A stretch of DNA of 32,748 nt from an uncultured beta proteobacterium (GTDB lineage Bacteria; Pseudomonadota; Gammaproteobacteria; Burkholderiales; Burkholderiaceae_C). Shown here piece after piece: positions 8,108 through 16,650 of this stretch. The notes under the pieces are model-generated. The model saw nothing but the letters and a program-made list of their open reading frames with translations. It was not told where the DNA came from and did not search any database. Within the stretch, counting starts at the first letter, position 1, and each line of letters opens with the position of its first letter. The position numbers were made by a program, and so were the translations under genes. Where the stretch lies: NCBI GenBank assembly GCA_903845345.1, contig CAIMXF010000327.1, positions 1 to 32,748 on the forward strand, written 5' to 3'.

Positions 8108-8929
8108 TCAGAACCGCGAGGACACGCTCAGGCCGCCGCGCACCTGTTGCGACGCGCCGCCGGACAGGCTGCGCGAGACCACCATGTCCACCTGCAGCGT
8201 CTTCGACGCGATGAAGGCGACGCCGGTGTCGACATCGAGCAGCGATTCGTCCGGCTGCGATCGCGACAGGCGCTGGCCGGCCAGTTCGACGAAGCTCTGC
8301 AGCCGGGGCGTCCACGACTTGCCGAGCGTGACCGCCATCACGCCGGCGGCGAAGTGCCGCCCGTCGTCGCCGCGGTCGCGGTACAGGCCGGGCATCACGC
8401 CCAGCGTCATGTCCTGCGCAAGTTCCCACTGGGCCGTCGCGCGCAGCGACGGCCGCACGTCGCGATCACGGAAAGCGGGCGAGCCCATCGTCGCCTCGAC
8501 GTCGGCCAGCCACGCGACCCCCGGCAGCCAGCCCGCATCGCCGCCGCGCACGCGCCACTGCGCGCCCAGCGTCACGTCGGTGAAGCCGTGCAGGCGGCGC
8601 AACCGGTCGTTGGCCGACTCGAGCGGCGGCTCGACGGCCGGATCTGCCGTGGCGGCGCGCAGCGCCATCGTCGGACCGCCGCTGGCGGGAACGGCGAGCG
8701 CGGCGAAGTGCGACGCGAACCGCGACGCGAACCGGGACGTGCCGTCGTCGTGCGGACCCGGCAGCGACGGGAAGGCCGCGTCGAATTGCCATCGGCCCAG
8801 GTCGATGACGGCGGGCGAATCGAGGAAGTCGTCGCGGCCCGGCGCCGGCTCGCCGGCGGCGTGGGCGCGCGCGACCGCCACCAGCAAGGCGGTGGCGAAG
8901 GCGCGCGGGGCGTTGGAGAAGGAGCGCAT
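8108..8929 (-). CDS. secreted beta-barrel-like outer-membrane protein, paralogue 3
   Basis: A 273-aa protein from ATG 8929, which opens a signal peptide (MRSFSNAPRAFATALLVAVA...AHAA). The frame runs on to 8995 with no plausible leader. Shared barrel segments: FTDVTLGAQWRVRGGD, RPSLRATAQWELAQDMTLG, VMAVTLGKSWTPRLQSFVEL, DVDTGVAFIASKTLQVDMVV, and the end SVSSRF with a terminal aromatic residue. An N-terminal region of about 90 residues with the repeat-like SRFASRFASHFAAL differs from the other two copies. It belongs to the same probable outer-membrane family and its function is unknown. The three paralogues are all on the minus strand, with the reverse transcriptase gene separating the first from the other two. 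Confidence 0.7.
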   Translation of the reverse strand: MRSFSNAPRAFATALLVAVARAHAAGEPAPGRDDFLDSPAVIDLGRWQFDAAFPSLPGPHDDGTSRFASRFASHFAALAVPASGGPTMALRAATADPAVEPPLESANDRLRRLHGFTDVTLGAQWRVRGGDAGWLPGVAWLADVEATMGSPAFRDRDVRPSLRATAQWELAQDMTLGVMPGLYRDRGDDGRHFAAGVMAVTLGKSWTPRLQSFVELAGQRLSRSQPDESLLDVDTGVAFIASKTLQVDMVVSRSLSGGASQQVRGGLSVSSRF

Positions 8930-9361
8930 GGCGACTGGGTCCGTCGGCGAAGGATGCGCCGGCGGGCCGGGTCCGGAACGGAGGCGGCCACCCAACGCGG
9001 GATGACCGGATGTTCAGTCGGAACGGCCGCCGGCGAAGGGCGCATGAGCCAGCGGTTTGCCCGGCAGTTCGACGGACGGCACCAAGCACGGAAACCGTTG
9101 CCCGGCAAATCCCTCGAACGCGCAAGCCGCGTCGTCGCAGGCGCCCGATGCCGACGGTCGAGTCACCGCCGTGCGCTGCGGCGTCCCCGCGACGGGTTCG
9201 CCGCGATTCGTGCGGCGGATCGCGCCAAAAAAAGTGCGCACGGGTCGTGAGACAAGTCCTGGCAGTGTGGCATTCGCGCCGCAGCCGGCGGGGTCGGCGA
9301 CCTAAAATGCAGCATCGGATATCAGGCCCGGTATCGCGGGGCAGCAACCCGCCGTGGAACC
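8930..9361. other. intergenic stretch before the Stv-like gene
   Basis: 432 bases between divergent genes. Short frames exist on both strands (for example a 75-codon minus frame at 9014-9241 from a GTG), but none has a ribosome-binding site or a recognisable product. A run of seven A's lies at about 9229-9235. TAAAAT at 9303-9308 looks like the -10 box of the downstream plus-strand gene; its -35 is not clear. TTGCCCGGCA-like sequence occurs twice near 9056 and 9100. Confidence 0.45.
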
Positions 9362-9964
9362 ATGACCAAGACCTATGTTGTTTCCGGATGCGGCATGAAG
9401 TTCGACGCCGCACTCTGGCCCGTGCCGCCCGGCGTCGAGATCCACTTCTACTTCCAGTGCATGCGCGAGCCGCAGTTCTACAAGACACGGACGATTCTCG
9501 ACAAGCTGATGCTCGAAGTGGGCATGTTCCCCGACCGCGTGGCCACGCCCGGCGAGATGATCCCCAGCCATTTCTGCTGGGCGCATCAGGCCGGGACGCC
9601 GCCCTCGGGCGTGTTCCGCCGCCAGAGCGGCCAGCTCGCGATGGATCTCGCCGGCAGCGACGCGAAGCGTCCGGTCGCGCTGAGCCACTTCGTGAAGACG
9701 CTGGCGGCCGATCGCGCGCGCGGTTCCACCGTGATCCACTGGATCGTCAGGGACGAGGAAGGCCCGGCCGACCTTTCGGGCCTGGACTGCCTCTATCCGC
9801 CGCGCCTGCGCAGCGCCGGCAGCGAGGACGGCGACGAGTCGAACCACGTGCCGCTGTCCGACGTGCTGCCGCCGGCCCAGGTGGAGGCGGTGGTGGCGTC
9901 GAGGGCCGCGCTGGGCCCGATGACCGAGTGGCCCGGCCTCAAGCGTCGTGCGAATACACGATGA
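9362..9964 (+). CDS. hypothetical protein, possibly related to the putative adhesin Stv family
   Basis: A 200-aa soluble protein from ATG 9362, about 55 bases after a probable -10 box. The opening MTKTYVVSGCGM...VPPGVEIHFYFQ recalls the start of 'putative adhesin Stv' domain proteins, which usually begin with a ...VVSGHG...VP...I.FY pattern. STVIHWIVRDE later in the chain could be the second core strand of that fold. There is no signal peptide or membrane helix. Stv-type proteins have no established biochemical function, so I assign none. The last codons overlap, on the opposite strand, the stop of the GNAT remnant at 9939. The family assignment is from memory and weak; that it is a real gene is more secure (start, codon use, no competing frame). 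Confidence 0.6.
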   Translation: MTKTYVVSGCGMKFDAALWPVPPGVEIHFYFQCMREPQFYKTRTILDKLMLEVGMFPDRVATPGEMIPSHFCWAHQAGTPPSGVFRRQSGQLAMDLAGSDAKRPVALSHFVKTLAADRARGSTVIHWIVRDEEGPADLSGLDCLYPPRLRSAGSEDGDESNHVPLSDVLPPAQVEAVVASRAALGPMTEWPGLKRRANTR

Positions 9965-10052
9965 AGCCGAGGTGGCGTGCCACCTTGTCGTAGAGCAGGC
10001 GGCCCGCTGCATGGCTGTCGCGCGTCTGCCAGTCAACGCGTGGCGCGCCCGC
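9939..10052 (-). pseudogene. C-terminal remnant of a GNAT N-acetyltransferase
   Basis: In the ~100-base gap between two convergent genes, the minus strand reads GAPR then VDWQTRDSHAAGRLLYDK, then VARHLGFIVYSHDA and TGA at 9941-9939. This is the typical end of a GNAT acetyltransferase: an RVYWxTxxxNxxARxLYDKVAxxxGFIxY pattern, where the ARxLYDK helix contacts acetyl-CoA and GFIxY is the last strand. The upstream two thirds of the gene are missing. In their place, in another frame, is the 3' end of the esterase-family gene. It looks like a deletion or recombination scar and is too short to be functional. Confidence 0.6.
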
Positions 10053-10068
10053 GCCCGGACGCCCTCGC

Positions 10069-11325
10069 TCAATGCAGCGCCATCGTCACCGGCGTCAGTT
10101 GCCGGATGAAGAACGTGCTCTCCCAGTTGACGCCGCGGCCGGGCAGCGAGCCGAGCGGCTGGTAGTCGCTGAAGCGCGCGGCCGGGGCATCGGCGGCCGC
10201 GCTCGCGGGCGGCGCGAGGAATAGCGCGTCGCCCGGCTGCTGCGCGAGCCGCGCCTCCAGCGTGCCGGGCGCGGCCGCTGGGATGTCGCGCGGCTCCAGC
10301 GTGGTGTATGCGAGATAGCGGCCGGCGAGGCCCGTGAGATGCGCGACGTGATAGTCGGCGCCGAACCGGCGATGCACCACCGTGCCGGCGAACGGCGGCG
10401 CGGCGGCATCGGGCGCGTCGTGCATGAGGTGGATCGCGTGGCCCCACACCACCATGCGCTGGCCGGGCGCGAGGTGCTCCGCGATCCACACGATGTTGTC
10501 GCCCATCGCCTGGTCGCGCGCGTTGCCTTTCGGGGCGATCCACAGCTGCTGTTCCTGCGCCTGCAGGTCGACCACGACGCGGCGCCACCAGCCGGCCGAG
10601 CCGATCTCCGACTTCGGCGCGTGATCGGCCGCAAGCTCGCGCCCGAGCTGCGCGCCGATGCGGTCGAACGCGGCGAGATCGGCCGGCGACGGCGGCGCCG
10701 GATGCAGCGCGACCAGTTCCGCGACCGTCGCGGCGAAGCCGGGCCAGTCGGGCGACGAGGGCGCGGGCGAACCGTAGCGGCCCAGGAATGTCGCCAGTTG
10801 CGGCAGCAGTTCGCTGCGACTCAGGTTGCCGCTGTGCTGGCTGTCCATGCCGACCAGCGTCAGCGGATGCTCCGTGCCACGCGTCGAGTCGACGTAGCGC
10901 AGCATGGCCTGGCCCTCGGCCGATTTCGAGACCATGAAGAAGATGTTGCCCGGCGCCAGGTCGGCGATGCGCGCCTTCAGCTGGCCCGCCTGCTCGAGCT
11001 CGCCGACGTCGAAGAAGCCGCTCTCGAGCACCAGCACGTCGAAGCCGAGGCGCTCGTGCAGGTAGCGCAGCAGCCGCGTCTTCAGCACGAATTCCTCGTG
11101 GCCGCCGTGCGTCTGCTCGTCGAGCGCGACGATGCGCGCCGTGCCCACCGCCACGCCGAACGGCGCGAGGTCGGCGAAGTCGTCCTTGGGCGTGGCCGCG
11201 ATGCGCACGGGCGTGGCCTGCGCCGCGAGCGGATCGGGCGTCGCCGGCGCGGACGCCGCCCGGCAGGCGCCGGCGAGCAGCAGGCCGAGCAGGGGCAGGG
11301 CGCGGCGGGCGGGAATGCGGCGCAT
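10069..11325 (-). CDS. erythromycin esterase family protein, exported
   Basis: About 418 aa. The ATG at 11325 overlaps the stop of the upstream gene (TGATG); an in-frame ATG four codons earlier (11337) is an alternative. The N-terminus is a signal peptide with a lipoprotein-like LLLAGACRA box. The body matches the erythromycin esterase/EreA-like fold: VALDEQTHGGHEEFVLKTRLL contains the conserved E..HG segment (GEATHG in most members, DEQTHG here), then GFDVLVLESGFFD, NARDQAMGDNIVWIAEH (the RD.xMxxN motif) and MVVWGHAIHL. Classical Ere enzymes open macrolide lactones, but most family members have no demonstrated substrate and the export signal is unusual for a macrolide esterase. Resistance should therefore not be assumed. 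It is translationally coupled to the DUF4124 gene. Confidence 0.85.
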   Translation of the reverse strand: MRRIPARRALPLLGLLLAGACRAASAPATPDPLAAQATPVRIAATPKDDFADLAPFGVAVGTARIVALDEQTHGGHEEFVLKTRLLRYLHERLGFDVLVLESGFFDVGELEQAGQLKARIADLAPGNIFFMVSKSAEGQAMLRYVDSTRGTEHPLTLVGMDSQHSGNLSRSELLPQLATFLGRYGSPAPSSPDWPGFAATVAELVALHPAPPSPADLAAFDRIGAQLGRELAADHAPKSEIGSAGWWRRVVVDLQAQEQQLWIAPKGNARDQAMGDNIVWIAEHLAPGQRMVVWGHAIHLMHDAPDAAAPPFAGTVVHRRFGADYHVAHLTGLAGRYLAYTTLEPRDIPAAAPGTLEARLAQQPGDALFLAPPASAAADAPAARFSDYQPLGSLPGRGVNWESTFFIRQLTPVTMALH

Positions 11326-11765
11326 CAACGCTCGCATGTCGGTTGCGTCACCGGCACGCAGGAGGCGAGGCCGGCGGGCGACACGCCCTTGCCGTTGCCC
11401 GCGCGATGGCTCGCGTAGCAGGCCTGCGAGGCCTCGTACCGATGCCAGGCCTCGGTGCAGTTGTACGAGGCCGCCTTCCTCGCGCGCCGCGGCGTCGGGG
11501 CGACGGGCACGTCGTCGTCGACCTGCTCCGCGAGCTTCGCGCGCGCGCGCTCGAGGCGCTCGTTGGCGGCCGCCTCGTCTTCCGGCGACAGGTCGTCGCC
11601 GGGGACGTTCACCGTGGTCGCGGCGACGCCCGAGGCCGGCCGGTCGCCGTAGTGCACCACGCCCTTGCTGTCCTTCCATTTGTAGACGTCGACCGCGTGT
11701 GCGGCGCCGCACAGCGCCGCGATGGCGGCGGCGAGTGCGAGGGCGAGGGCGGAGGCAGGTGTCAT
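11325..11765 (-). CDS. DUF4124 domain-containing secreted protein
   Basis: 146 aa from ATG 11765. A signal peptide (MTPASALALALAAAIAALCG...AHA) is followed at once by a DUF4124 domain: VDVYKWKDSKGVVHYGDRP is the family hallmark. After that come a charged helical stretch (EDEAAANERLERARAKLAEQ) and a cysteine-bearing tail with YNCTEAW, SQACYASH, LASCVP and PTCER, probably disulfide-bonded in the periplasm. The function of DUF4124 is unknown. Its TGA overlaps the ATG of the esterase-family gene, so the two are read from one mRNA. The start lies 113 bp after the pgm stop. Confidence 0.85.
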   Translation of the reverse strand: MTPASALALALAAAIAALCGAAHAVDVYKWKDSKGVVHYGDRPASGVAATTVNVPGDDLSPEDEAAANERLERARAKLAEQVDDDVPVAPTPRRARKAASYNCTEAWHRYEASQACYASHRAGNGKGVSPAGLASCVPVTQPTCER

Positions 11766-11878
11766 GGCGATGGAGGTGCGAATCGGCAGGGCGCGACGCC
11801 GCGATTCTGCGCGCGACCGGCCCGTGCCGAGGCGAATGTCTGACGAAATGCTGAAGCCGGGGCCGCTCCCGCCGAATT

Positions 11879-13528
11879 TCACCCGGCGATCGCCTTGTCG
11901 ACCAGCGCCTGCGCCTCGTCCAGCAGGCGCTTCAGGTGCGCCTCGCCGTCGAAGCTCTCCGCGTAGATCTTGTAGATTTCCTCGGTGCCCGACGGCCGCG
12001 CCGCGAACCAGCCGCTCTTCGAGCTGACCCGGATGCCGCCGATCGCCGCGCCGTTGCCGGGCGCCTTCGCGATGACCTCGGTGACGGGCTCGCCGGCGAT
12101 CTCGGTCGTCGTGATCGCGTCGGGCGACAGCGCCGCGAGCCGCTTCTTCTGCTGCGCGTCGGCCGGCGCCTCGACGCGATCGGACACCGGCTTGCCGAGC
12201 TCCCTGGTCATCTTCTCGTACAGCGCGCCCGGGTCGCTGCCGGTCTTCGCGGTGATCTCGGCGGCCAGCAGCGCGAGCGTGAGGCCGTCCTTGTCGGTCG
12301 TCCACGACGTGCCGTCGCGGCGCAGGAACGCCGCGCCCGCGCTCTCCTCGCCGCTGAAGCCGAGGCTGCCGTCGGCCAGTCCCGCGGCGAACCACTTGAA
12401 GCCGACCGGCACCTCGATCATCCTGCGCTGCAGCCGCTGCGCGACGAGATCGATCATGCGCGACGACACCACCGTCTTGCCGATCGCCGCGTTCGCGCCC
12501 CATTGCGGACGGTGGCGGAACAGGTAGTCGATCGCCACGGCGAGGTAGGCGTTGGGCGGCATCAGGCCGGCTCTCTTCGTGACGATGCCGTGGCGGTCGT
12601 GGTCGGTGTCGCAGGCGAAGGCGACGTCGAACTGGCTCTTGAGATCGACCAGTCGCGCCATCGCGTACGGCGACGACGGATCCATGCGGATCTTGCCGTC
12701 CCAGTCCATCGTCATGAAGCCGAAGGTCGGGTCGACGACGTCGCTGACGACGGTGAGGTCGAGCCGGTACTGCTCGGCGATGCGGCTCCAGTAGTGCACG
12801 CCGGCACCGCCCAGCGGGTCGACGCCGAGGTGGATCTTCGAGTCGCGGATCGCGGCCATGTCGACCGCGTTGCCCAGGTCGGCGACATACCACCCCAGGT
12901 AATCGCGCCGATGCGTGGTCGGTGCCGCGAGCGCCTTCGCATACGTGATGCGCTTGACGCCCGCGAGATCCTTCTCGAGGTATGCGTTGGCCGCTTCCTG
13001 CACGCCCTTGGTGATGTCCTCGGCGGCCGGGCCGCCGTTGGTCGGGTTGTACTTGAAGCCGCCGTTGTCGGGCGGGTTGTGCGAGGGCGTCACGACGATG
13101 CCGTCGGCGAGCCTGGACGTGCGCTCGCGGTTGTGCGTGACGATCGCGTGCGAGATCGCCGGCGTCGGCGTGTACTCGTCGTTCATCGCGAGCATCGTGT
13201 CGACGCCGTTGGCCGCCAGCACCTCCAGCGCGCTGCGCAGCGCGGGCTCGGACAGCGCGTGCGTGTCGATGCCGATGAACAGCGGCCCGTCGACGCCCTT
13301 GCCGGCGCGGTAGTCGCAGATCGCCTGCGTGATCGCGAGCACGTGGCGCTCGTTGAACGACGAGTCGAATGCGTTGCCGCGATGCCCCGAGGTGCCGAAC
13401 GCGACACGCTGCGCCGGCTCCGCCGGATCGGGGATGTTGGTGTAGTACGCGCTGACGAGCTTGGGGATGTCGACCAGCGACGAACGCGGCGCGGGCTTGC
13501 CGGCGAGGGGGGAAATGATCTGGGCCAT
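11879..13528 (-). CDS. pgm: phosphoglucomutase (alpha-D-glucose phosphate-specific)
   Basis: 549 aa, close to the 546 of E. coli Pgm. It interconverts glucose-1-phosphate and glucose-6-phosphate in the cytoplasm, linking glycolysis to glycogen and sugar-nucleotide synthesis. All four alpha-D-phosphohexomutase elements are visible: the phosphoserine loop TPSHNP (147-152, Ser149), the Mg-binding loop DTDHDRHG (307-314), the sugar loop GEESAG (393-398) and the phosphate-binding RPSGTEEIYKIYAES (511-525). FGTSGHRG at 44-51 is also typical. The start at 13528 has a GGGAGG ribosome-binding site. It begins two bases after the pgi stop, so pgi and pgm are one transcriptional unit that begins with gnd or zwf. 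Confidence 0.96.
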   Translation of the reverse strand: MAQIISPLAGKPAPRSSLVDIPKLVSAYYTNIPDPAEPAQRVAFGTSGHRGNAFDSSFNERHVLAITQAICDYRAGKGVDGPLFIGIDTHALSEPALRSALEVLAANGVDTMLAMNDEYTPTPAISHAIVTHNRERTSRLADGIVVTPSHNPPDNGGFKYNPTNGGPAAEDITKGVQEAANAYLEKDLAGVKRITYAKALAAPTTHRRDYLGWYVADLGNAVDMAAIRDSKIHLGVDPLGGAGVHYWSRIAEQYRLDLTVVSDVVDPTFGFMTMDWDGKIRMDPSSPYAMARLVDLKSQFDVAFACDTDHDRHGIVTKRAGLMPPNAYLAVAIDYLFRHRPQWGANAAIGKTVVSSRMIDLVAQRLQRRMIEVPVGFKWFAAGLADGSLGFSGEESAGAAFLRRDGTSWTTDKDGLTLALLAAEITAKTGSDPGALYEKMTRELGKPVSDRVEAPADAQQKKRLAALSPDAITTTEIAGEPVTEVIAKAPGNGAAIGGIRVSSKSGWFAARPSGTEEIYKIYAESFDGEAHLKRLLDEAQALVDKAIAG

Positions 13529-13530
13529 GT

Positions 13531-15159
13531 TCAATGCCTCCCGCGTTGGCGGTAGCGTCGGATCAACGCGTTGGTCGAGCTGTCGTGCGCGAGCCCGGGC
13601 TCCTGCGCGGACTGCAGTTCGGGGATGACCTTCGAGGCCAGCTGCTTGCCGAGCTCGACGCCCCACTGGTCGAACGAGTCTATGCCCCAGATCGCGCCCT
13701 GCGTGAACACGCTGTGCTCGTACAGCGCGACCAGCTTGCCGAGCGACTCCGGCGTCAGCGTGTCGACGAGGATCGTGTTGCTCGGGCGGTTGCCCTCGAA
13801 GACGCGGTGCGGCACGAGTTCGGGCGCGGTGCCTTCGGCCTCGACCTGCTGCGCGGTCTTGCCGAAAGCGAGCGCCTCGGCCTGCGCGATCAGGTTGGCC
13901 ATCAACAGGTCGTGCTGGCGGCCGATCGGCGCGAGCGCGGTCATGAAGCCGATGAAGTCGCACGGCACGATGCGCGTGCCCTGGTGGATCAGCTGGTAGA
14001 ACGAGTGCTGTCCGTTGGTGCCGGGCTCGCCCCACACGATGGGCGAGGTGTCCGCATGCACGTGCTCGCCGTCCAGCGTCACGTGCTTGCCGTTGCTCTC
14101 CATCGTGAGCTGCTGCAGGTAGGCCGGGAAGCGCTTGAGGTACTGCTCGTACGGCAGCACGGCGAGGGTCGAGAAGCCGAGGAAGTCGTTGTTCCATAGC
14201 GAGAGCAGCCCCAGCAGGACGGGCAGGTTCCCGGCCAGCGGCGCGCTGCGGAAGTGCTCGTCCATCGCGTGGAAGCCCGCGAGCATCGCGCGGAAGTGTG
14301 CGGGGCCGACGGCGATCATCGTCGACAGGCCGATGGACGAGTCCATCGAGTAGCGCCCGCCGACCCAGTCCTCGAAGCCGAACATGTTGGACGGTGCTAT
14401 GCCGAACTTCGCGACGCCTTCGGCATTGGTCGACACGGCGACGAAGTGGCGCGCCACCGCGTCCTCGCTACCCAGTTGCGCGACGAGGGCGTCGCGCGCC
14501 GCCTTCGCGTTGGTCATGGTCTCCAGCGTCGTGAACGTCTTGGACGACACGATGAACAGCGTCTCGGCCGCATCGAGCCCGCGCGTGGCCTCGGTCAGGT
14601 CGGTGGAGTCGACGTTGGAGACGAAGCGGCAGTCGAGCTCGGGCGTGGCGTAATGGCGCAGCGCCTCGTAGGCCATCACCGGCCCGAGGTCGGAGCCGCC
14701 GATGCCGATGTTGATCACGTGGCGGATGCGCTTGCCCGTGTAGCCGAGCCACTGTCCGCTGCGCACCTTGTCGGAAAAGGCGGCCATGCGATCGAGCACC
14801 TCGTGCACCGCGGGCACCACGTCATGGCCATCGAGCAGGATCTTCTCGCCGCGCGGCGCCCGCAGCGCGACGTGGAGCACGGCGCGGTTCTCGGTGGTGT
14901 TGATGCGATCGCCGCGGAACATCGCGGCGATCTTGTCCGGCAGCCCGCATTCCTCGGCGAGCGTGACGAGCAGCTTCAGCGTCTTGTCGGTGATGCGGTT
15001 CTTCGAGTAGTCGAGGTAGACGCCGACGGCGTCCAGCGTCATGCGCGTGCCGCGCGTCGCGTCCTCGGCGAACAGGTCGCGCAGGTGATGCTTCGCGATG
15101 CCGGCGTGGTGGTCGACCAGCGCCTGCCAGGCCGGGCGGTCCGTCAAGGTCTTGCTCAT
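13531..15159 (-). CDS. pgi: glucose-6-phosphate isomerase
   Basis: 542 aa, of usual length. It interconverts glucose-6-phosphate and fructose-6-phosphate. Visible features: GIGGSDLGP (152-160) and [10 protein letters not shown] (205-214), which bind the substrate phosphate; the signature [16 protein letters not shown] (264-279); [13 protein letters not shown] with the catalytic His; and the second signature [10 protein letters not shown] with the active-site Lys near the C-terminus. ATG 15159-15157 overlaps the zwf stop by one base (TGATG), indicating translational coupling. The stop is followed two bases later by pgm. Confidence 0.97.
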   Translation of the reverse strand: MSKTLTDRPAWQALVDHHAGIAKHHLRDLFAEDATRGTRMTLDAVGVYLDYSKNRITDKTLKLLVTLAEECGLPDKIAAMFRGDRINTTENRAVLHVALRAPRGEKILLDGHDVVPAVHEVLDRMAAFSDKVRSGQWLGYTGKRIRHVINIGIGGSDLGPVMAYEALRHYATPELDCRFVSNVDSTDLTEATRGLDAAETLFIVSSKTFTTLETMTNAKAARDALVAQLGSEDAVARHFVAVSTNAEGVAKFGIAPSNMFGFEDWVGGRYSMDSSIGLSTMIAVGPAHFRAMLAGFHAMDEHFRSAPLAGNLPVLLGLLSLWNNDFLGFSTLAVLPYEQYLKRFPAYLQQLTMESNGKHVTLDGEHVHADTSPIVWGEPGTNGQHSFYQLIHQGTRIVPCDFIGFMTALAPIGRQHDLLMANLIAQAEALAFGKTAQQVEAEGTAPELVPHRVFEGNRPSNTILVDTLTPESLGKLVALYEHSVFTQGAIWGIDSFDQWGVELGKQLASKVIPELQSAQEPGLAHDSSTNALIRRYRQRGRH

Positions 15160-16559
15160 CAAGCGTCCTTCCTGCGATTGCCGCCACAGCCGTCTTCGGG
15201 CGCCGGCGCCTGCCAGCCGCCGTCCTTGGCGATCAGCGCGTCGGCTTCGGGCGGGCCCCAGGTGCCGGGCGCGTACGTCACGACCTTCGGATGGTTGACG
15301 AGGATGTCGTCGACGGCCGTCCACGCGGCCTCGACCGCCTCGAGGCCGGTGAACAGCGAGCCGTCGCCGGCCATCGCGTCGCCCAGCAGCCGGTCGTAAG
15401 GCGCTTCTTCGCCCGCGAGGTCTTCGCAGGCGTACAGCTCGCGCTGCTGGCCGACGAAGCGCTTGCCGACATTCTTCACGCGCGCCGCCAGCGCGATCGA
15501 CGACGTCGGCTGCAGTCGGAAGCGCAGGTAGTTGGGACGGCCGCCGGCGTCCTCGAACAGCGCCTGCTGCGGCGGCTTGAACTGGATCTGCACCTCGACC
15601 GCGGTGTTGGGCAGCTTCTTGCCGGCGCGCAGGTAGAACGGCACGTCCTTCCAGCGCGGCGTGTCGACGAACAGGCGCAGCGCGACGAAGGTCTCGACGT
15701 CGGAATCGGCCGCCACGTCCTTCTCCTGGCGATAGCCGTCGTACTGGCCGCGAACCAGGTCGTCGGGCTTGAGCGGACGCATCGCCTTGAACACGTCGGC
15801 CTTGGCGGCCTGCAGGTCGGCGAAGCCGCGCGACTTCGGCGGCTCCATCGCGAGCAGCGCGACGATCTGGAACAGGTGGTTCTCGACGACGTCGCGCAAG
15901 GTGCCGGCAGTCTCGTAGAACGCGCCGCGGTCGCCGACGCCGAAGTCCTCCGACATCGTCATCTGCACGCTGGTGACGTGATCGCGGCACCACAGCGGCT
16001 CGAGGAACGAGTTGGCGAAGCGGAAGTACAGGAGGTTCATGATCGCCTCCTTGCCGAGATAGTGGTCGATGCGGAAGATCGCTTCTTCCGGGAACACCGA
16101 GCGCGCCACTTCGTCGAGTTCCCTGGCCGAGGCCAGGTCGCGGCCGAAGGGCTTCTCGACGATCAGCCGTGCGTCCTTCGCGAGGCCCGCGGCGCCGAGG
16201 CTCCTGATCACGGTCTCGAACAGCGTCGGCGGCACCGCGAGGTAATGTGCCGGGCGCTTCGAGCCGTCGAGCGCCTTCTTCAGCGCGTCGAAGGTCGCAG
16301 GCTTGTTGTAGTCGCCGCCGACGTAGCGGATCGCCTGCTGCAGCTTGTCGAACGCCGCGGCGTCGGTGATGCCGCCGCCCTCCTTCTCGATCGAGTCGCG
16401 CACTTTCTGGTGCACCTCGTCGTCCGTCAGCGAGCGGCCCGCGACGCCGACCACGCGAGGCACCAGCTCGCCGCGCTTGGCCCTCGCGTACAGCGCGGGA
16501 AAGATCTTCTTGTTGGCGAGGTCGCCCGTGAAGCCGAACAACACGAGGGCGTCAGACAT
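15159..16559 (-). CDS. zwf: glucose-6-phosphate 1-dehydrogenase
   Basis: 466 aa from ATG 16559, which has a GAGGGG ribosome-binding site 6 bases upstream. A longer frame from 16643 has no such site and would translate through the intergenic hairpin at 16593-16607. It oxidises glucose-6-phosphate to 6-phosphogluconolactone with reduction of NAD(P)+, the first step of the oxidative pentose phosphate and Entner-Doudoroff routes. The nucleotide-binding loop reads [11 protein letters not shown] (8-18; GxxGDLA class), EKPFG is at 135-139, and the catalytic signature RIDHYLGKE is at 163-171. The [15 protein letters not shown] start and short length resemble a G6PD subgroup common outside the classical proteobacterial type (from memory). 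It is preceded by gnd and coupled to pgi. No 6-phosphogluconolactonase gene is adjacent. Confidence 0.95.
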   Translation of the reverse strand: MSDALVLFGFTGDLANKKIFPALYARAKRGELVPRVVGVAGRSLTDDEVHQKVRDSIEKEGGGITDAAAFDKLQQAIRYVGGDYNKPATFDALKKALDGSKRPAHYLAVPPTLFETVIRSLGAAGLAKDARLIVEKPFGRDLASARELDEVARSVFPEEAIFRIDHYLGKEAIMNLLYFRFANSFLEPLWCRDHVTSVQMTMSEDFGVGDRGAFYETAGTLRDVVENHLFQIVALLAMEPPKSRGFADLQAAKADVFKAMRPLKPDDLVRGQYDGYRQEKDVAADSDVETFVALRLFVDTPRWKDVPFYLRAGKKLPNTAVEVQIQFKPPQQALFEDAGGRPNYLRFRLQPTSSIALAARVKNVGKRFVGQQRELYACEDLAGEEAPYDRLLGDAMAGDGSLFTGLEAVEAAWTAVDDILVNHPKVVTYAPGTWGPPEADALIAKDGGWQAPAPEDGCGGNRRKDA

Positions 16560-16592
16560 GACGGCCCCTCGTCCGCCGCGGACGTCGGCCGA

Positions 16593-16607
16593 TCCCCCGA
16601 GGGGATG
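16593..16607. repeat. short intergenic hairpin with CCCCCGAGGGG core
   Basis: ATCCCC-CGA-GGGGAT forms a 6-bp stem with a CGA loop in the 91-base gap between gnd and zwf. A second copy with the same core and loop occurs at 31601-31620. I recall similar CCCCCGAGGGGG elements between genes in Comamonadaceae/Rubrivivax-like genomes. Function unknown. Confidence 0.5.
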
Positions 16608-16650
16608 CCCGGACTTGCTGGTGGTCTTCGTGTCGTCGGTCATGGCAGGG

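Noticed and set aside
4282-8929. Diversity-generating retroelement with the barrel genes as targets
   Set aside because: The polymerase has QGAPTS rather than the DGR-type motif, and I saw no template/variable repeat pair differing at adenines near it or in the barrel genes.
9014-9241. 75-codon minus-strand frame in the gap before the Stv-like gene
   Set aside because: GTG start inside an A/T run, no ribosome-binding site, no recognisable features.
9969-9986. AGGTGGC/GCCACCT inverted repeat as a terminator for the convergent genes
   Set aside because: The loop is only two bases, there is no T-run, and the sequence lies within the coding fossil of the GNAT gene (KVARHLG).
16560-16643. Longer zwf start at 16643
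   Set aside because: No ribosome-binding site, translation would run through an intergenic hairpin repeat, and the residues added are Gly/Ser/Lys-rich; the ATG at 16559 has GAGGGG at the right distance.
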